64,000 nt of DNA from Deltaproteobacteria bacterium (GTDB lineage: Bacteria; Desulfobacterota; Syntrophia; Syntrophales; Smithellaceae). Positions within the stretch are counted from its first letter, which is position 1. Every line of letters starts with the position of its first letter. The DNA is taken from contig JAAYDW010000057.1 of NCBI GenBank assembly GCA_012729055.1, positions 1 to 64,000 of the forward strand, written 5' to 3'. The notes below the pieces were generated by a model. That model saw nothing but the letters and a program-made list of their open reading frames with translations. It was not told the DNA's origin and did not search any database. Shown piece by piece: positions 8,405-16,214 of the stretch. A program made the translations under genes and the position numbers.

Positions 8405-8616
8405 CTTTTCCGGCGGCGGTCCACCGGCAAGTTTTTTGTTTTATCGTCTGCCCGTCGTTTTGAAGGAACCATTCCTGCCATCCGGGCCTGCTGCGCCTAT
8501 AATGAGGCGGCGTCCGGTCGTATGAAGCATTCCCGGCGATGCAGACATACCAGGCGCCGAAAATGCAGCGTGTTTTTCCCCTTGCAATAATTCAGACGAG
8601 GCTCTAACCTGTAGCC

Positions 8617-9225
8617 ATGATGAAAAATGATTCGTTTTCCCGCTGGCGGCCCCATCCATGGCATGGGCTTGAAGTGGGACCCAATCCGCCGAATATCGTA
8701 AATGCTTACATCGAAATCACTCCGTTCGACACGGTCAAGTACGAGGTGGACAAGCTCTCCGGGTACCTCCGGGTGGACCGTCCGCAGCGGACCTCATCCC
8801 AGCCGCCCACACTTTACGGATTCATCCCCCGCACCTACTGCGGTGAAAGGCTCGGCAGGCTTTCTCCCCGTTCCTCGGGCGGTGACGGCGACCCGCTGGA
8901 CATCTGTGTAATCAGCGAGCGCTCGGTGAACCACCCGGAGGTGATCCTGAACGCCCGCGTCGTGGGCGGCATTCAGATGATCGACAACGGTCTTGCGGAC
9001 GATAAGATCATCGGCATTCTGGCAAACGACACGGTCTGGGACAAGGTGGAAGACCTGCCCTGGCTGCCCCAGGTTCTTGTAGAACGCCTGAAGCACTACT
9101 TCAGCACCTACAAGCTGATCCCCGGGCAGGAAAAGTCCATTTGGATTGAAAATCTCTACGGCAGGGACCATGCGCTGAAGGTGGTGAATGCAGCCATGGA
9201 AGACTACCTCGATCTCGTCAAGTAA
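8617..9225 (+). CDS. ppa: Inorganic pyrophosphatase (family I)
   Basis: Hydrolyses pyrophosphate to phosphate and pulls biosynthetic reactions forward. The family I active-site signature is visible in [11 protein letters not shown], with metal-binding Asp residues, and substrate-contact segments around [14 protein letters not shown] and [11 protein letters not shown]. At 202 residues it is slightly longer than E. coli Ppa (176). It resembles the variant with an N-terminal extension ([11 protein letters not shown]) found in several anaerobes and plastids. A TATAAT at 8498-8503 could be its -10, but no good -35 was found. Confidence 0.93.
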   Translation: MMKNDSFSRWRPHPWHGLEVGPNPPNIVNAYIEITPFDTVKYEVDKLSGYLRVDRPQRTSSQPPTLYGFIPRTYCGERLGRLSPRSSGGDGDPLDICVISERSVNHPEVILNARVVGGIQMIDNGLADDKIIGILANDTVWDKVEDLPWLPQVLVERLKHYFSTYKLIPGQEKSIWIENLYGRDHALKVVNAAMEDYLDLVK

Positions 9226-9499
9226 AAAACGGACATCCGGTTAAACCTGAAGAAAGGGCAGTTTTGCCGAACATCCGGAAAAGAACTTGTCCCGTACCGC
9301 CCCGGCTTGAGCTTTTCGTTGAAGCTTCCGGATGGAAAAAAATACTTTGCCTGACATAACGATAGCGCAATACTGCAGGTGAAAGCTTGTTGTTCGAACT
9401 GTTCCTTTCAGCAAAAAAGATTAGCCCCGTCAGAAACGGAGAATCAATGTCTCCATGACATGCTTGCGTCACCCAGGATATTCATCACAGGTACGGAAG

Positions 9500-9733
9500 A
9501 TGAGCTTGAGGCAATGGGCTGAAAATGGCCGGTTAAAACCTCACCAAACCGGTCAAAAGAAAATTCGTGACTTATCAGGGGCGGAAAAGGTTGAAAAGCT
9601 TTTCAAAAGATGTAATATTCATCGCGCTTCATCAGACAACATCGTATATGCAGGAAAGAGGCTAAAAGCTTATATTTCAAAACCTAATTTGAACTCTCTT
9701 GTATCCAGGTTTAAATATTTATTCGGAGCCTAA
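9500..9733 (+). CDS. Small protein upstream of the PLD-helicase gene
   Basis: A 77-residue protein from ATG 9500 (weak GGAAG site). The first 24 residues (SLRQWAENGRLKPHQT) resemble the start of small HEPN-fold proteins that begin with a similar SL.EW.E.GWL.PH.TS pattern. The rest does not match that fold and is basic. It may be a remnant or chimera of such a gene. It ends nine bases before the helicase start and shares the low GC of that gene, so the two look like one unit. An upstream ATG at 9455 would add 15 residues but has poorer support. Confidence 0.5.
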   Translation: MSLRQWAENGRLKPHQTGQKKIRDLSGAEKVEKLFKRCNIHRASSDNIVYAGKRLKAYISKPNLNSLVSRFKYLFGA

Positions 9734-9742
9734 CAAAGCATT

Positions 9743-12700
9743 ATGACTGTCTCAGGTATATACGAAACCTTAATTACAGAAGTGCTTCAGTGTAGCCTTG
9801 AAAAGCTTCAATCTGAATTTTACATTCAGAAACAAACACTCGACGCAAGTGAAGCGGCGCTCTATTTATCCCGATTCCTCGGATTGGTCCTCCAAACGAC
9901 ATTGGATGCTCTTCCCAATGAAGATGATCGCATTGCAAGACAGATCGAAATCTCTAATGGCCTCATCAGATGGCTTGCTGATTATGTGAGGGATGCAGAG
10001 CTTTCTGAAAATCTAATTGCGTCACAGGGACAAATTCTCACGGCCCTATTTGCAAAGAACAATCCGATTGCTGCCGACCTTCATGCCCACGTTGCAAAAA
10101 TAACGCCACTAACCGGCTTGTCACAGAGCGAACTCTTTACCGGCAGCAATGCAGGGATTTCACTGGAATCAGAAATGAAACGAGAAATACGCTCCTGTGA
10201 TGAAATATGCTGGTTGGTATCATTTATAAAATGGACAGGTATTCGAGTTTTCGCTGAAGAACTCAAAGACTTTACACGAAGTGGTCACAAAATACGCGTT
10301 ATTACTACATCTTACATGGGTGCGACAGATCAAAAAGCGGTTGATTTTCTAGCGGCCCTTCCTAATACAGAAATAAAGCTCAGCTACAATACGACTCAGG
10401 AAAGACTCCATGCAAAGGCCTATATCTTTTTACGTAACACAGGTTTTGATACTGGATATATCGGGTCGTCAAATATTTCTCGTTCAGCACTTACCAATGG
10501 ATTAGAGTGGAATCTCAAAGTCACGACTCAAGAGATTCCAAACATTATCAATAAATTCAAATCTACCTTCGAAACTTATTGGGCTTCACCGGATTTTGAA
10601 ACTTACAGCGCTGGCGATGCTGTTGCTCATGAACGACTCGAAAAATCATTAAAAAGTGCATGCGGTGACAATCGCGATGAATCAACGGCTATGTTCTTTG
10701 ATATCAAACCACATGTCCATCAAAAGGAAATTCTTGAACGTCTAACCATAGAGCGTGACGTCCATAACCGATGGCGAAATCTTATCGTAGCTGCAACAGG
10801 GACAGGCAAGACGATTATTTCAGCATTTGATTTTCAGCGATTTCTCACTAAGAATCCTCATGCGAAATTCCTTTTTGTCGCTCATCGTGAAGAAATTCTT
10901 AAGCAGTCGCGGCAGGCTTTTCGTGGCATATTGCGTCAAACATCCTTCGGTGAACTTTGGGTCGGGAACGAGGAACCGGAACACTATAATCAGTTGTTCG
11001 CCTCTGTGCAGACACTGAACAACAGAAGGAATACGCTGCCACTTGCTCCTGATTTCTATGACTTCATCATTATTGACGAAGTGCACCACATTGTGGCTGA
11101 GAGTTATCGTTCTATCATCAATCGGTTTTCGCCAAAAATTCTTCTTGGCCTGACAGCAACACCTGAGCGCATGGATGGCGGCAACATTCTTGAAGATTTC
11201 TGCGACACTATTGCGGCAGAGCTAAGGCTGCCTGACGCGATTAATCGGCGTTATCTCTGTCCCTTTCAATATTTTGGTATTGACGACACTACAGATATTT
11301 CTCGTGTTCCGTGGGTGAATGGCCGATATCTGCCATCGGAATTGACAAGGATCTATAATGCTGATGATCTTCGTGTACGTCATATTTACCAAAATATGGT
11401 GGATATCATTGGTGACTTAAATGCCATTAAATGTTTGGCTTTTTGCGTAACGCAAGAGCATGCGCAGTTTATGTCTGAAAAGTTTCTGTTGCTCGGTATT
11501 AAAGCAGCAGTGCTTACCAGTCAAAACAGCCATGAACGCACAACACTCAGGGAACAGCTTACCCGAGGTGAAATAAACATCCTTTGTGTAGTGGATATAT
11601 TCAACGAAGGTATTGACATTCCAGAGATTGATACAATTCTTTTTCTGCGACCTACAGAAAGCCTTACCATATTTCTTCAACAGCTTGGACGTGGTCTTCG
11701 TTTAACAGAAGGTAAAGAATGCCTGACGGTTCTTGATTTTGTGGGAAATGCCCGTGCTGAATATGATTTTGCATCCAAATTTCGCGCTTTGGTTGGCAAA
11801 AGTCATATTTCAACAGTCGAAGAAGTCGAGCAGAACTTTCCCCATCTCCCTCTCGGATGCTCAATCATTCTGCAGAAGCAGGCAAAAGAAATTATTCTTC
11901 AGAGCATAAAAAATGCCATTGCGACGCAACGGCGGCTCATATCCTGGATTCGTGCTTATTCAGGGCAGACTGATCTTCCCCTTACTTTAAAAAATTTCCT
12001 TCATTTTAATACATCGGTGACTCTGGAAGATATTTACAAGAGCAAGATCGATGGCGGGGGCGGATGGAATCGACTTTGTATCAAAGCCGGATTGTCAACG
12101 CGTCAGATTGATCAAACGATTGAACAAGCAATGTATAGGGCGATAGCTAATCGAATCCTACAGTGCACCTCACGTTCCTATCTTTTATTTTTGGTGAAAC
12201 TGCTGCGCAATGGTTTTACATGGGATGAAGCAGATCCCATAGAACATCAAATGGCAATGATGGCCTACTATGATTTCTGGCAGAAACCAGGAAAAGGTTT
12301 CAATTTCTTGACCTTAAAGGAGGGTATTGCTGGCCTGAATGGGGATGCAACACTCGTTGCAGAGCTTGATGAGGTTCTCGAACTTGTTTTGGATTCACTC
12401 GACGTTGCGGAAAGACCTATGAATATTGATCCACCATCCGCACTATCTATTCATGCACGTTATTCCAGAGATCAAATCCTTGCAGCCTATGGTAAAAATA
12501 CTTTTGAAAAGAAGTCAGGTAGCCGTGAAGGGGTTGTTGAGATAAGAAAATTCAATATCGAACTACTATTCGTTACACTGCAAAAGACAGAAAAGAAATA
12601 TTCGCCCACAACGCTGTACCATGACTATGCCATTAATGAATATCTATTTCACTGGCAATCACAAAATACGGCCAGGCCCGACAAAGGAAGAGGACTCTCG

Positions 12701-12913
12701 TATATCGAGCACATGCAAAGAGGGAAAAAGATCATTCTCTTTGTCAGAGAACGTAACGAAGACGAACATGGCCGAACGATGGGATTTGTCAATCTCGGAC
12801 CTGTTAGCATCGTGGCACATGATGGAAGCAAACCCATGAATATAACGTGGAGGCTTGATGTGCCGTTACCATCATTTCTCTGGAACGATGCTGCAAAACT
12901 TGCAGTAGGATAA
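9743..12913 (+). CDS. HKD/PLD nuclease - SF2 helicase - DUF3427 protein
   Basis: A 1056-residue three-part protein. Residues about 130-290 form a phospholipase-D-type domain with one HKD-like motif (HAKAYIFL at about 222, then GSSNISRSA), as in HKD nucleases. Residues about 320-660 are a superfamily 2 helicase: Walker A ATGTGKT, DEVH box (IIIDEVHHIV), LLGLTATPERMDG, and motif VI QQLGRGLRLT. The C-terminal 300 residues match the DUF3427 type, which commonly follows such helicases. These proteins often occur in genomic islands and are suspected of acting on foreign or damaged DNA. This was not shown here. Codon use and GC are clearly lower than in neighbouring genes, suggesting horizontal transfer. 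Confidence 0.9.
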   Translation: MTVSGIYETLITEVLQCSLEKLQSEFYIQKQTLDASEAALYLSRFLGLVLQTTLDALPNEDDRIARQIEISNGLIRWLADYVRDAELSENLIASQGQILTALFAKNNPIAADLHAHVAKITPLTGLSQSELFTGSNAGISLESEMKREIRSCDEICWLVSFIKWTGIRVFAEELKDFTRSGHKIRVITTSYMGATDQKAVDFLAALPNTEIKLSYNTTQERLHAKAYIFLRNTGFDTGYIGSSNISRSALTNGLEWNLKVTTQEIPNIINKFKSTFETYWASPDFETYSAGDAVAHERLEKSLKSACGDNRDESTAMFFDIKPHVHQKEILERLTIERDVHNRWRNLIVAATGTGKTIISAFDFQRFLTKNPHAKFLFVAHREEILKQSRQAFRGILRQTSFGELWVGNEEPEHYNQLFASVQTLNNRRNTLPLAPDFYDFIIIDEVHHIVAESYRSIINRFSPKILLGLTATPERMDGGNILEDFCDTIAAELRLPDAINRRYLCPFQYFGIDDTTDISRVPWVNGRYLPSELTRIYNADDLRVRHIYQNMVDIIGDLNAIKCLAFCVTQEHAQFMSEKFLLLGIKAAVLTSQNSHERTTLREQLTRGEINILCVVDIFNEGIDIPEIDTILFLRPTESLTIFLQQLGRGLRLTEGKECLTVLDFVGNARAEYDFASKFRALVGKSHISTVEEVEQNFPHLPLGCSIILQKQAKEIILQSIKNAIATQRRLISWIRAYSGQTDLPLTLKNFLHFNTSVTLEDIYKSKIDGGGGWNRLCIKAGLSTRQIDQTIEQAMYRAIANRILQCTSRSYLLFLVKLLRNGFTWDEADPIEHQMAMMAYYDFWQKPGKGFNFLTLKEGIAGLNGDATLVAELDEVLELVLDSLDVAERPMNIDPPSALSIHARYSRDQILAAYGKNTFEKKSGSREGVVEIRKFNIELLFVTLQKTEKKYSPTTLYHDYAINEYLFHWQSQNTARPDKGRGLSYIEHMQRGKKIILFVRERNEDEHGRTMGFVNLGPVSIVAHDGSKPMNITWRLDVPLPSFLWNDAAKLAVG

Positions 12914-12923
12914 GACGATATCC

Positions 12924-12970
12924 GAGGATAAACGAGCATAAAGGAAAAACGAGAATAAAGGAGAATAAAG
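12924..12970. repeat. Degenerate 10-bp repeat array at the helicase gene's 3' end
   Basis: Successive units read GAGGATAAAC (12924), GAGCATAAAG (12934), a 7-base interruption, then GAGAATAAAG twice exactly (12951-12960, 12961-12970). The array runs into GGGACAGGTACC (12969-12980), a REP-like phrase. It begins 11 bases after the helicase stop and marks the right edge of the low-GC segment. Confidence 0.7.
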
Positions 12971-13032
12971 GGACAGGTACCAAGAATACACGGCTGTCGG
13001 GCCGCATTCCGATAATCGGCAAGCGCATCTCC

Positions 13033-13146
13033 ATGAACCTGATCCGCTGGTTTGCACGGCGCGGCTTTGAGGACGTGCCGCAGAATTACGGACAAATGCA
13101 AATAATCATTGAAGCAGCAAACGAGGTCGAAGTTTATGACTACTAA
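13033..13146 (+). pseudogene. Gene fragment, 37 residues
   Basis: The frame reading MNLIRWFARRGFEDVPQNYG and ending in VEVYDY stops at TAA 13144-13146. It stays open upstream through the repeat junction (residues SGRIPIIGKRIS), so it looks like the 3' end of a gene joined to repeat DNA, or a very small gene from ATG 13033. No ribosome site is seen. The GC content is higher than in the helicase gene. Family not recognised. Confidence 0.35.
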
Positions 13147-13315
13147 GACCAACCGTTATGTTGTGATCGATCCGTTACCTGCCCATTTATAATCCAAAGG
13201 AGTCCGGTCTGCCTTTGACCTGAAAATATTCATCTGGCAATTATTCCTTGCCATGTTATAGATGTTTCCATTGTAATGTTCAACGTTATCAATTTTCACC
13301 CGAAAGGAGTCCGAT

Positions 13316-14239
13316 ATGAAAAAAATCATTCATGTTATATTTATTGCGCTGTTTTTATCACTTTGCCTCGGCGGCTGCGTGGTCACACCGCAGCCTGTGC
13401 CCGGTACAACCTACGAAAGCGATCGCCCTGCATACAATAACGACAGGCCGAGAGCGTATAATGTGGACATCAGCGACATCAGCCAAAGAATAGCTCAGAT
13501 GGATCAAAGAATTGACCAGGGGATGCGCAGCGGAGCACTCACCCGCGATGAGGGGCGCAGGCTGCGTATGGAATTGAATAAGGTGCGCGACGATGCGGCC
13601 AGAATGAAAAGAGACGGCATCCTGACTCCCCGGGAAAAGGACAGACTGAACGCTGAGCTTGACCGGCTGCAAAGGGATATTTACCGCGAAGCAAAAGATA
13701 ACGACCGGAATCGCGGTCGGCAGGTGGACATCAGCGACATCAGCCAAAGAATAGCTCAGATGGATCAAAGAATTGACCAGGGGATGCGCAGCGGAGCGCT
13801 CACCCGCGATGAGGGGCGCAGGCTGCGCATGGAATTGAATAGGGTGCGCGATGATGCGGCCAGGATGAAAAGAGACGGTATCCTGACGCCCCGGGAAAAG
13901 GACAGACTGAATGCTGAACTTGACCGGCTGCAAAGGGATATTTACCGCGAAGCAAAAGATGACGACCGGAATCGCGGTAGGCAGGTGGACATCAGCGACA
14001 TCAGCCAAAGAATAGCTCAGATGGATCAAAGAATTGACCAGGGGATGCGCAGCGGAGCGCTCACCCGCGATGAAGGGCGCAGGCTGCGCATGGAATTAAA
14101 TAGGGTGCGCGACGATGCGGCCAGAATGAAAAGAGACGGCATCCTGACACCCCGGGAGAAGGACAGGCTGAACGCTGAGCTTGATCGACTGAACAAGGAT
14201 ATTTATCGCGAAAAACGAGATCGGGGCAGAAGGTATTGA
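13316..14239 (+). CDS. Lipoprotein with three near-identical 87-residue helical repeats
   Basis: A 307-residue exported protein. A signal peptide ends in the lipobox LGGC (Cys about 20), predicting a lipid-anchored envelope protein. After a short linker it carries three units. Each starts VDISDISQRIAQMDQRID and contains two paired motifs, GALTRDEGRRLRMEL and GILTPREKDRLNAEL, predicted as helical hairpins. Similar double GxLT..E motifs occur in small secreted proteobacterial proteins of unknown role. Only the last unit's end differs (LNKDIYREKRDRG). AAAGGAG precedes ATG 13316, and a strong terminator follows. Confidence 0.85.
   Translation: MKKIIHVIFIALFLSLCLGGCVVTPQPVPGTTYESDRPAYNNDRPRAYNVDISDISQRIAQMDQRIDQGMRSGALTRDEGRRLRMELNKVRDDAARMKRDGILTPREKDRLNAELDRLQRDIYREAKDNDRNRGRQVDISDISQRIAQMDQRIDQGMRSGALTRDEGRRLRMELNRVRDDAARMKRDGILTPREKDRLNAELDRLQRDIYREAKDDDRNRGRQVDISDISQRIAQMDQRIDQGMRSGALTRDEGRRLRMELNRVRDDAARMKRDGILTPREKDRLNAELDRLNKDIYREKRDRGRRY
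13463..14236 (+). repeat. Three 261-bp in-frame direct repeats
   Basis: Units start at 13463, 13724 and 13985, exactly 261 bp apart. They differ by only a handful of mostly silent changes (for example AAG/AGG at the Lys/Arg of ELNK and ELNR). Such identity implies recent duplication or continuing gene conversion, and makes copy number prone to change. Confidence 0.95.
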
Positions 14240-14270
14240 AGGAGAAGGGTTAAATAAAAGTACGCTGGCA

Positions 14271-14304
14271 ACAAAAAAACCGCCCAAACGGCGGTTTTTT
14301 TTGT
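14271..14304. terminator. Bidirectional intrinsic terminator
   Basis: An inverted repeat with core CCGCC/GGCGG around a CAAAC loop, flanked by a run of A on the left and eight T on the right. It ends the repeat lipoprotein gene and, read leftwards, could also end the tRNA transcript. Confidence 0.85.
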
Positions 14305-14323
14305 CCGGAAAATAATGATGGCT

Positions 14324-14400
14324 TGGTGGGCAATGTGAGATTCGAACTCACGGCCTTTGGCTTCGGAGGCCAGCGCTCTATCCAGCTGAGCTAATTGCCC
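14324..14400 (-). tRNA. tRNA-Arg (anticodon CCG)
   Basis: The minus strand folds as a tRNA. The acceptor stem is GGGCAAT/ATTGCCC, the D-arm GCTCAGCTGGATAGAGC, and the anticodon loop CTCCGAA with CCG after U33. The T-arm is GTGAGTTCGAATCTCAC and the CCA end is encoded (14326-14324). It reads the arginine codon CGG. The outermost anticodon-stem pair is a C-A mismatch. Confidence 0.95.
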
Positions 14401-14412
14401 ATGAGGGGTGCT

Positions 14413-14439
14413 TCTACACTATCCGGGCGCAATCTTCAA
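14413..14439 (-). promoter_or_regulatory. Weak promoter candidate for tRNA-Arg
   Basis: On the minus strand TTGAAG (14439-14434) precedes TGTAGA (14418-14413) by 15 bases, a short spacer. The tRNA may instead be read through from the methylenetetrahydrofolate reductase gene. Confidence 0.3.
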
Positions 14440-14442
14440 TGA

Positions 14443-15981
14443 CTAAATTCCGGATTTTTTCGCGGTGTGGTCCCGGCCCAGGTAGTAATTGATCCAGGAA
14501 GACGTCCGGGAGAGGTCCCAGTTGCAGGGCGGGACGATGCTGCTCTTCAGTTGTTCCTGCTCGCCGTGCTTTTTCAGCCGGGCGTAGGCGCGGACGTAGA
14601 TGCACTGCTTCTTTCCGGGATACACTTCACACCAGCCCTGGTAGCTGCCGCCGCAGGCGCCGTTGCGCTGGTTTTTCGGGCACTGGGACATCGGACAGAG
14701 GTAGGCCGTGTCGATAAGCGCGCAGTCTCCGCAGTCCCGGCAGTCGAAGAGCGCGACTTTGGAGAGGTGTTCCAGCTTGTGAAAAGAGCCTTCGGCCCGT
14801 GAACCCGCCACTTTACCGCACAGCGTTTTCATTGCGCCGTAGAGATTCCGTCCCGGTTCAAACAGCAGTTTGTGGCAAAACCGCGCAAATCCGTACAGGG
14901 CGTCCACGGGGGCGTCGGACGGCCGGGCGCCAAAGCGCGCCGGCTCCTCCCGGTTGAGGCCTGTGGCGGGATCCTTTTCATAGCAGTAAAAGCCGCCGTC
15001 GATCGGATAGTCGAAATGCCGGACCAGTTCTCGCCAGCCGGGGGCGAGGGCTTCTCCCTGCCGGACGATTTCGTGGACCTGCCCGCAGGATATGTTGTGT
15101 CCGCCGATGTGGACGCCGCTGTAGCCCATGCCCTTGAGGACTGCATACAGACGCGCCGCGCGCAGAATTCGTGCGCCCAGCCCCTTGTCCGGATCGCTGC
15201 GCTCCCGGTCGATGTCCGCCAGAAGACGGTCCGTCACGACGGAGCCGGGCAGTTCGTTGGCGTTCATCATCCGGGCCGCGCCGTAAGGCAGGATGTAGAT
15301 ATTGCCGATGAGCGGAAGGGTGAAGCCGCTCTGTTTCATGAAGAGCAGGACTTCGTGAAATTTTCTGGCGTCGTAGCCCAGCTGCGTGACGACAAACTCT
15401 GCGCCCGCCGCAATTTTTTTGGCAAGCTTGTAGTACTGGATCATCTGCTCCGCTTCGGTGGCCTTGAAAGGGGACACCACCGCGCCGGCGAAGAAATCGG
15501 AAGGCTGGTGGCGCACGGTGCCTTTCGGACCGGGGATTTCGAGCCCGCGGTTCATGTCCGAAATCAGTTGCAGGACGTGGATCGGATCCAGGTCGAAAAC
15601 CGGCGCGGGCCGGCCCTGAAAGCCGGAGACCGGGTAGTCGCCGCTCATCACCAGCAGGTTTCGGACGCCCGCGCGGTCGAGCGCGTAAAGCTGGCTTTCG
15701 ATGGCGTTGCGGTTTTTATCCTTGCAGGTGAAATGGACCAGAGGCTCGATGCCCAGCTTCACGATTTCGCCGCCCATGAAATCGGCGGACATGGCCGGCG
15801 TGCCGCCCGGATTGTCCGTGAGCGTGAGCGCGGCAATGTCTCCGCCCGCCGCCGCCTGCGCGGCCTGGGCCAGAGCCCTGTCCTGAGGCGCTTCCCGCGC
15901 GCCCCGGCCCGGCACCAGTTCCCAGGTGACCGGAAACAGGGATGGATTTTGCAATGCCGCTCTGAAACGATTTTCCCGCAT
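14443..15981 (-). CDS. metF: Methylenetetrahydrofolate reductase with fused MetV-like C-terminal domain
   Basis: Interconverts 5,10-methylene- and 5-methyl-tetrahydrofolate, for methionine synthesis or the methyl branch of the Wood-Ljungdahl pathway. Residues about 1-310 form the MTHFR TIM barrel (TLTDNPGG, VHFTCKDKNRN, LLVMSGDYPVSGFQG, VTQLGYDARKF). The last 150 residues hold a cysteine-rich domain (CRDCGDCALIDTAYLCP, then CPKNQRNGACGG, WCEVYPGKKQC), the pattern of MetV-type partners of MetF in acetogens and related anaerobes. ATG 15981 has GAGGCGG before it and gives 512 residues. A longer frame from 16137 would translate a 7-bp repeat and is rejected. Confidence 0.88.
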   Translation of the reverse strand: MRENRFRAALQNPSLFPVTWELVPGRGAREAPQDRALAQAAQAAAGGDIAALTLTDNPGGTPAMSADFMGGEIVKLGIEPLVHFTCKDKNRNAIESQLYALDRAGVRNLLVMSGDYPVSGFQGRPAPVFDLDPIHVLQLISDMNRGLEIPGPKGTVRHQPSDFFAGAVVSPFKATEAEQMIQYYKLAKKIAAGAEFVVTQLGYDARKFHEVLLFMKQSGFTLPLIGNIYILPYGAARMMNANELPGSVVTDRLLADIDRERSDPDKGLGARILRAARLYAVLKGMGYSGVHIGGHNISCGQVHEIVRQGEALAPGWRELVRHFDYPIDGGFYCYEKDPATGLNREEPARFGARPSDAPVDALYGFARFCHKLLFEPGRNLYGAMKTLCGKVAGSRAEGSFHKLEHLSKVALFDCRDCGDCALIDTAYLCPMSQCPKNQRNGACGGSYQGWCEVYPGKKQCIYVRAYARLKKHGEQEQLKSSIVPPCNWDLSRTSSWINYYLGRDHTAKKSGI

Positions 15982-16073
15982 CGACCGCCTCGATTTTTTG
16001 CGCAGAAAATCGCACGCCGCCGAAAGCTTGTCAACCTTTTTTAGCTTTTTTAGCGCAAGGGGAAGGTGGATAG

Positions 16074-16122
16074 CGGTGAATGGTGGATGGTGAATGGTGG
16101 ATGGTGGATGGTGAATGGTGAA
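16074..16122. repeat. Seven-unit 7-bp repeat array
   Basis: Period is exactly seven: CGGTGAA, TGGTGGA, TGGTGAA, TGGTGGA, TGGTGGA, TGGTGAA, TGGTGAA, then two decayed units (CAGTTGA, TGGCTCA). It lies in the divergent gap between the methylenetetrahydrofolate reductase and amidase genes. Confidence 0.9.
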
Positions 16123-16214
16123 CAGTTGATGGCTCATGGTTTGCGGGAACGGGGCGTGTCAGACTTTTGCAAGCATTCCTTGCAGTCGGCGGAGAAATTT
16201 GTTACTTCTTGCCC

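Noticed and set aside
13316-14239. Tandem repeats as an assembly artefact
   Set aside because: The three units differ at scattered positions and the last has a distinct end, so a simple duplication error is unlikely, though read depth was not available.
15982-16137. N-terminal extension of the methylenetetrahydrofolate reductase
   Set aside because: It would translate the 7-bp repeat (HHPPSTIHHPPF-like peptide); the start at 15981 has a proper ribosome site.
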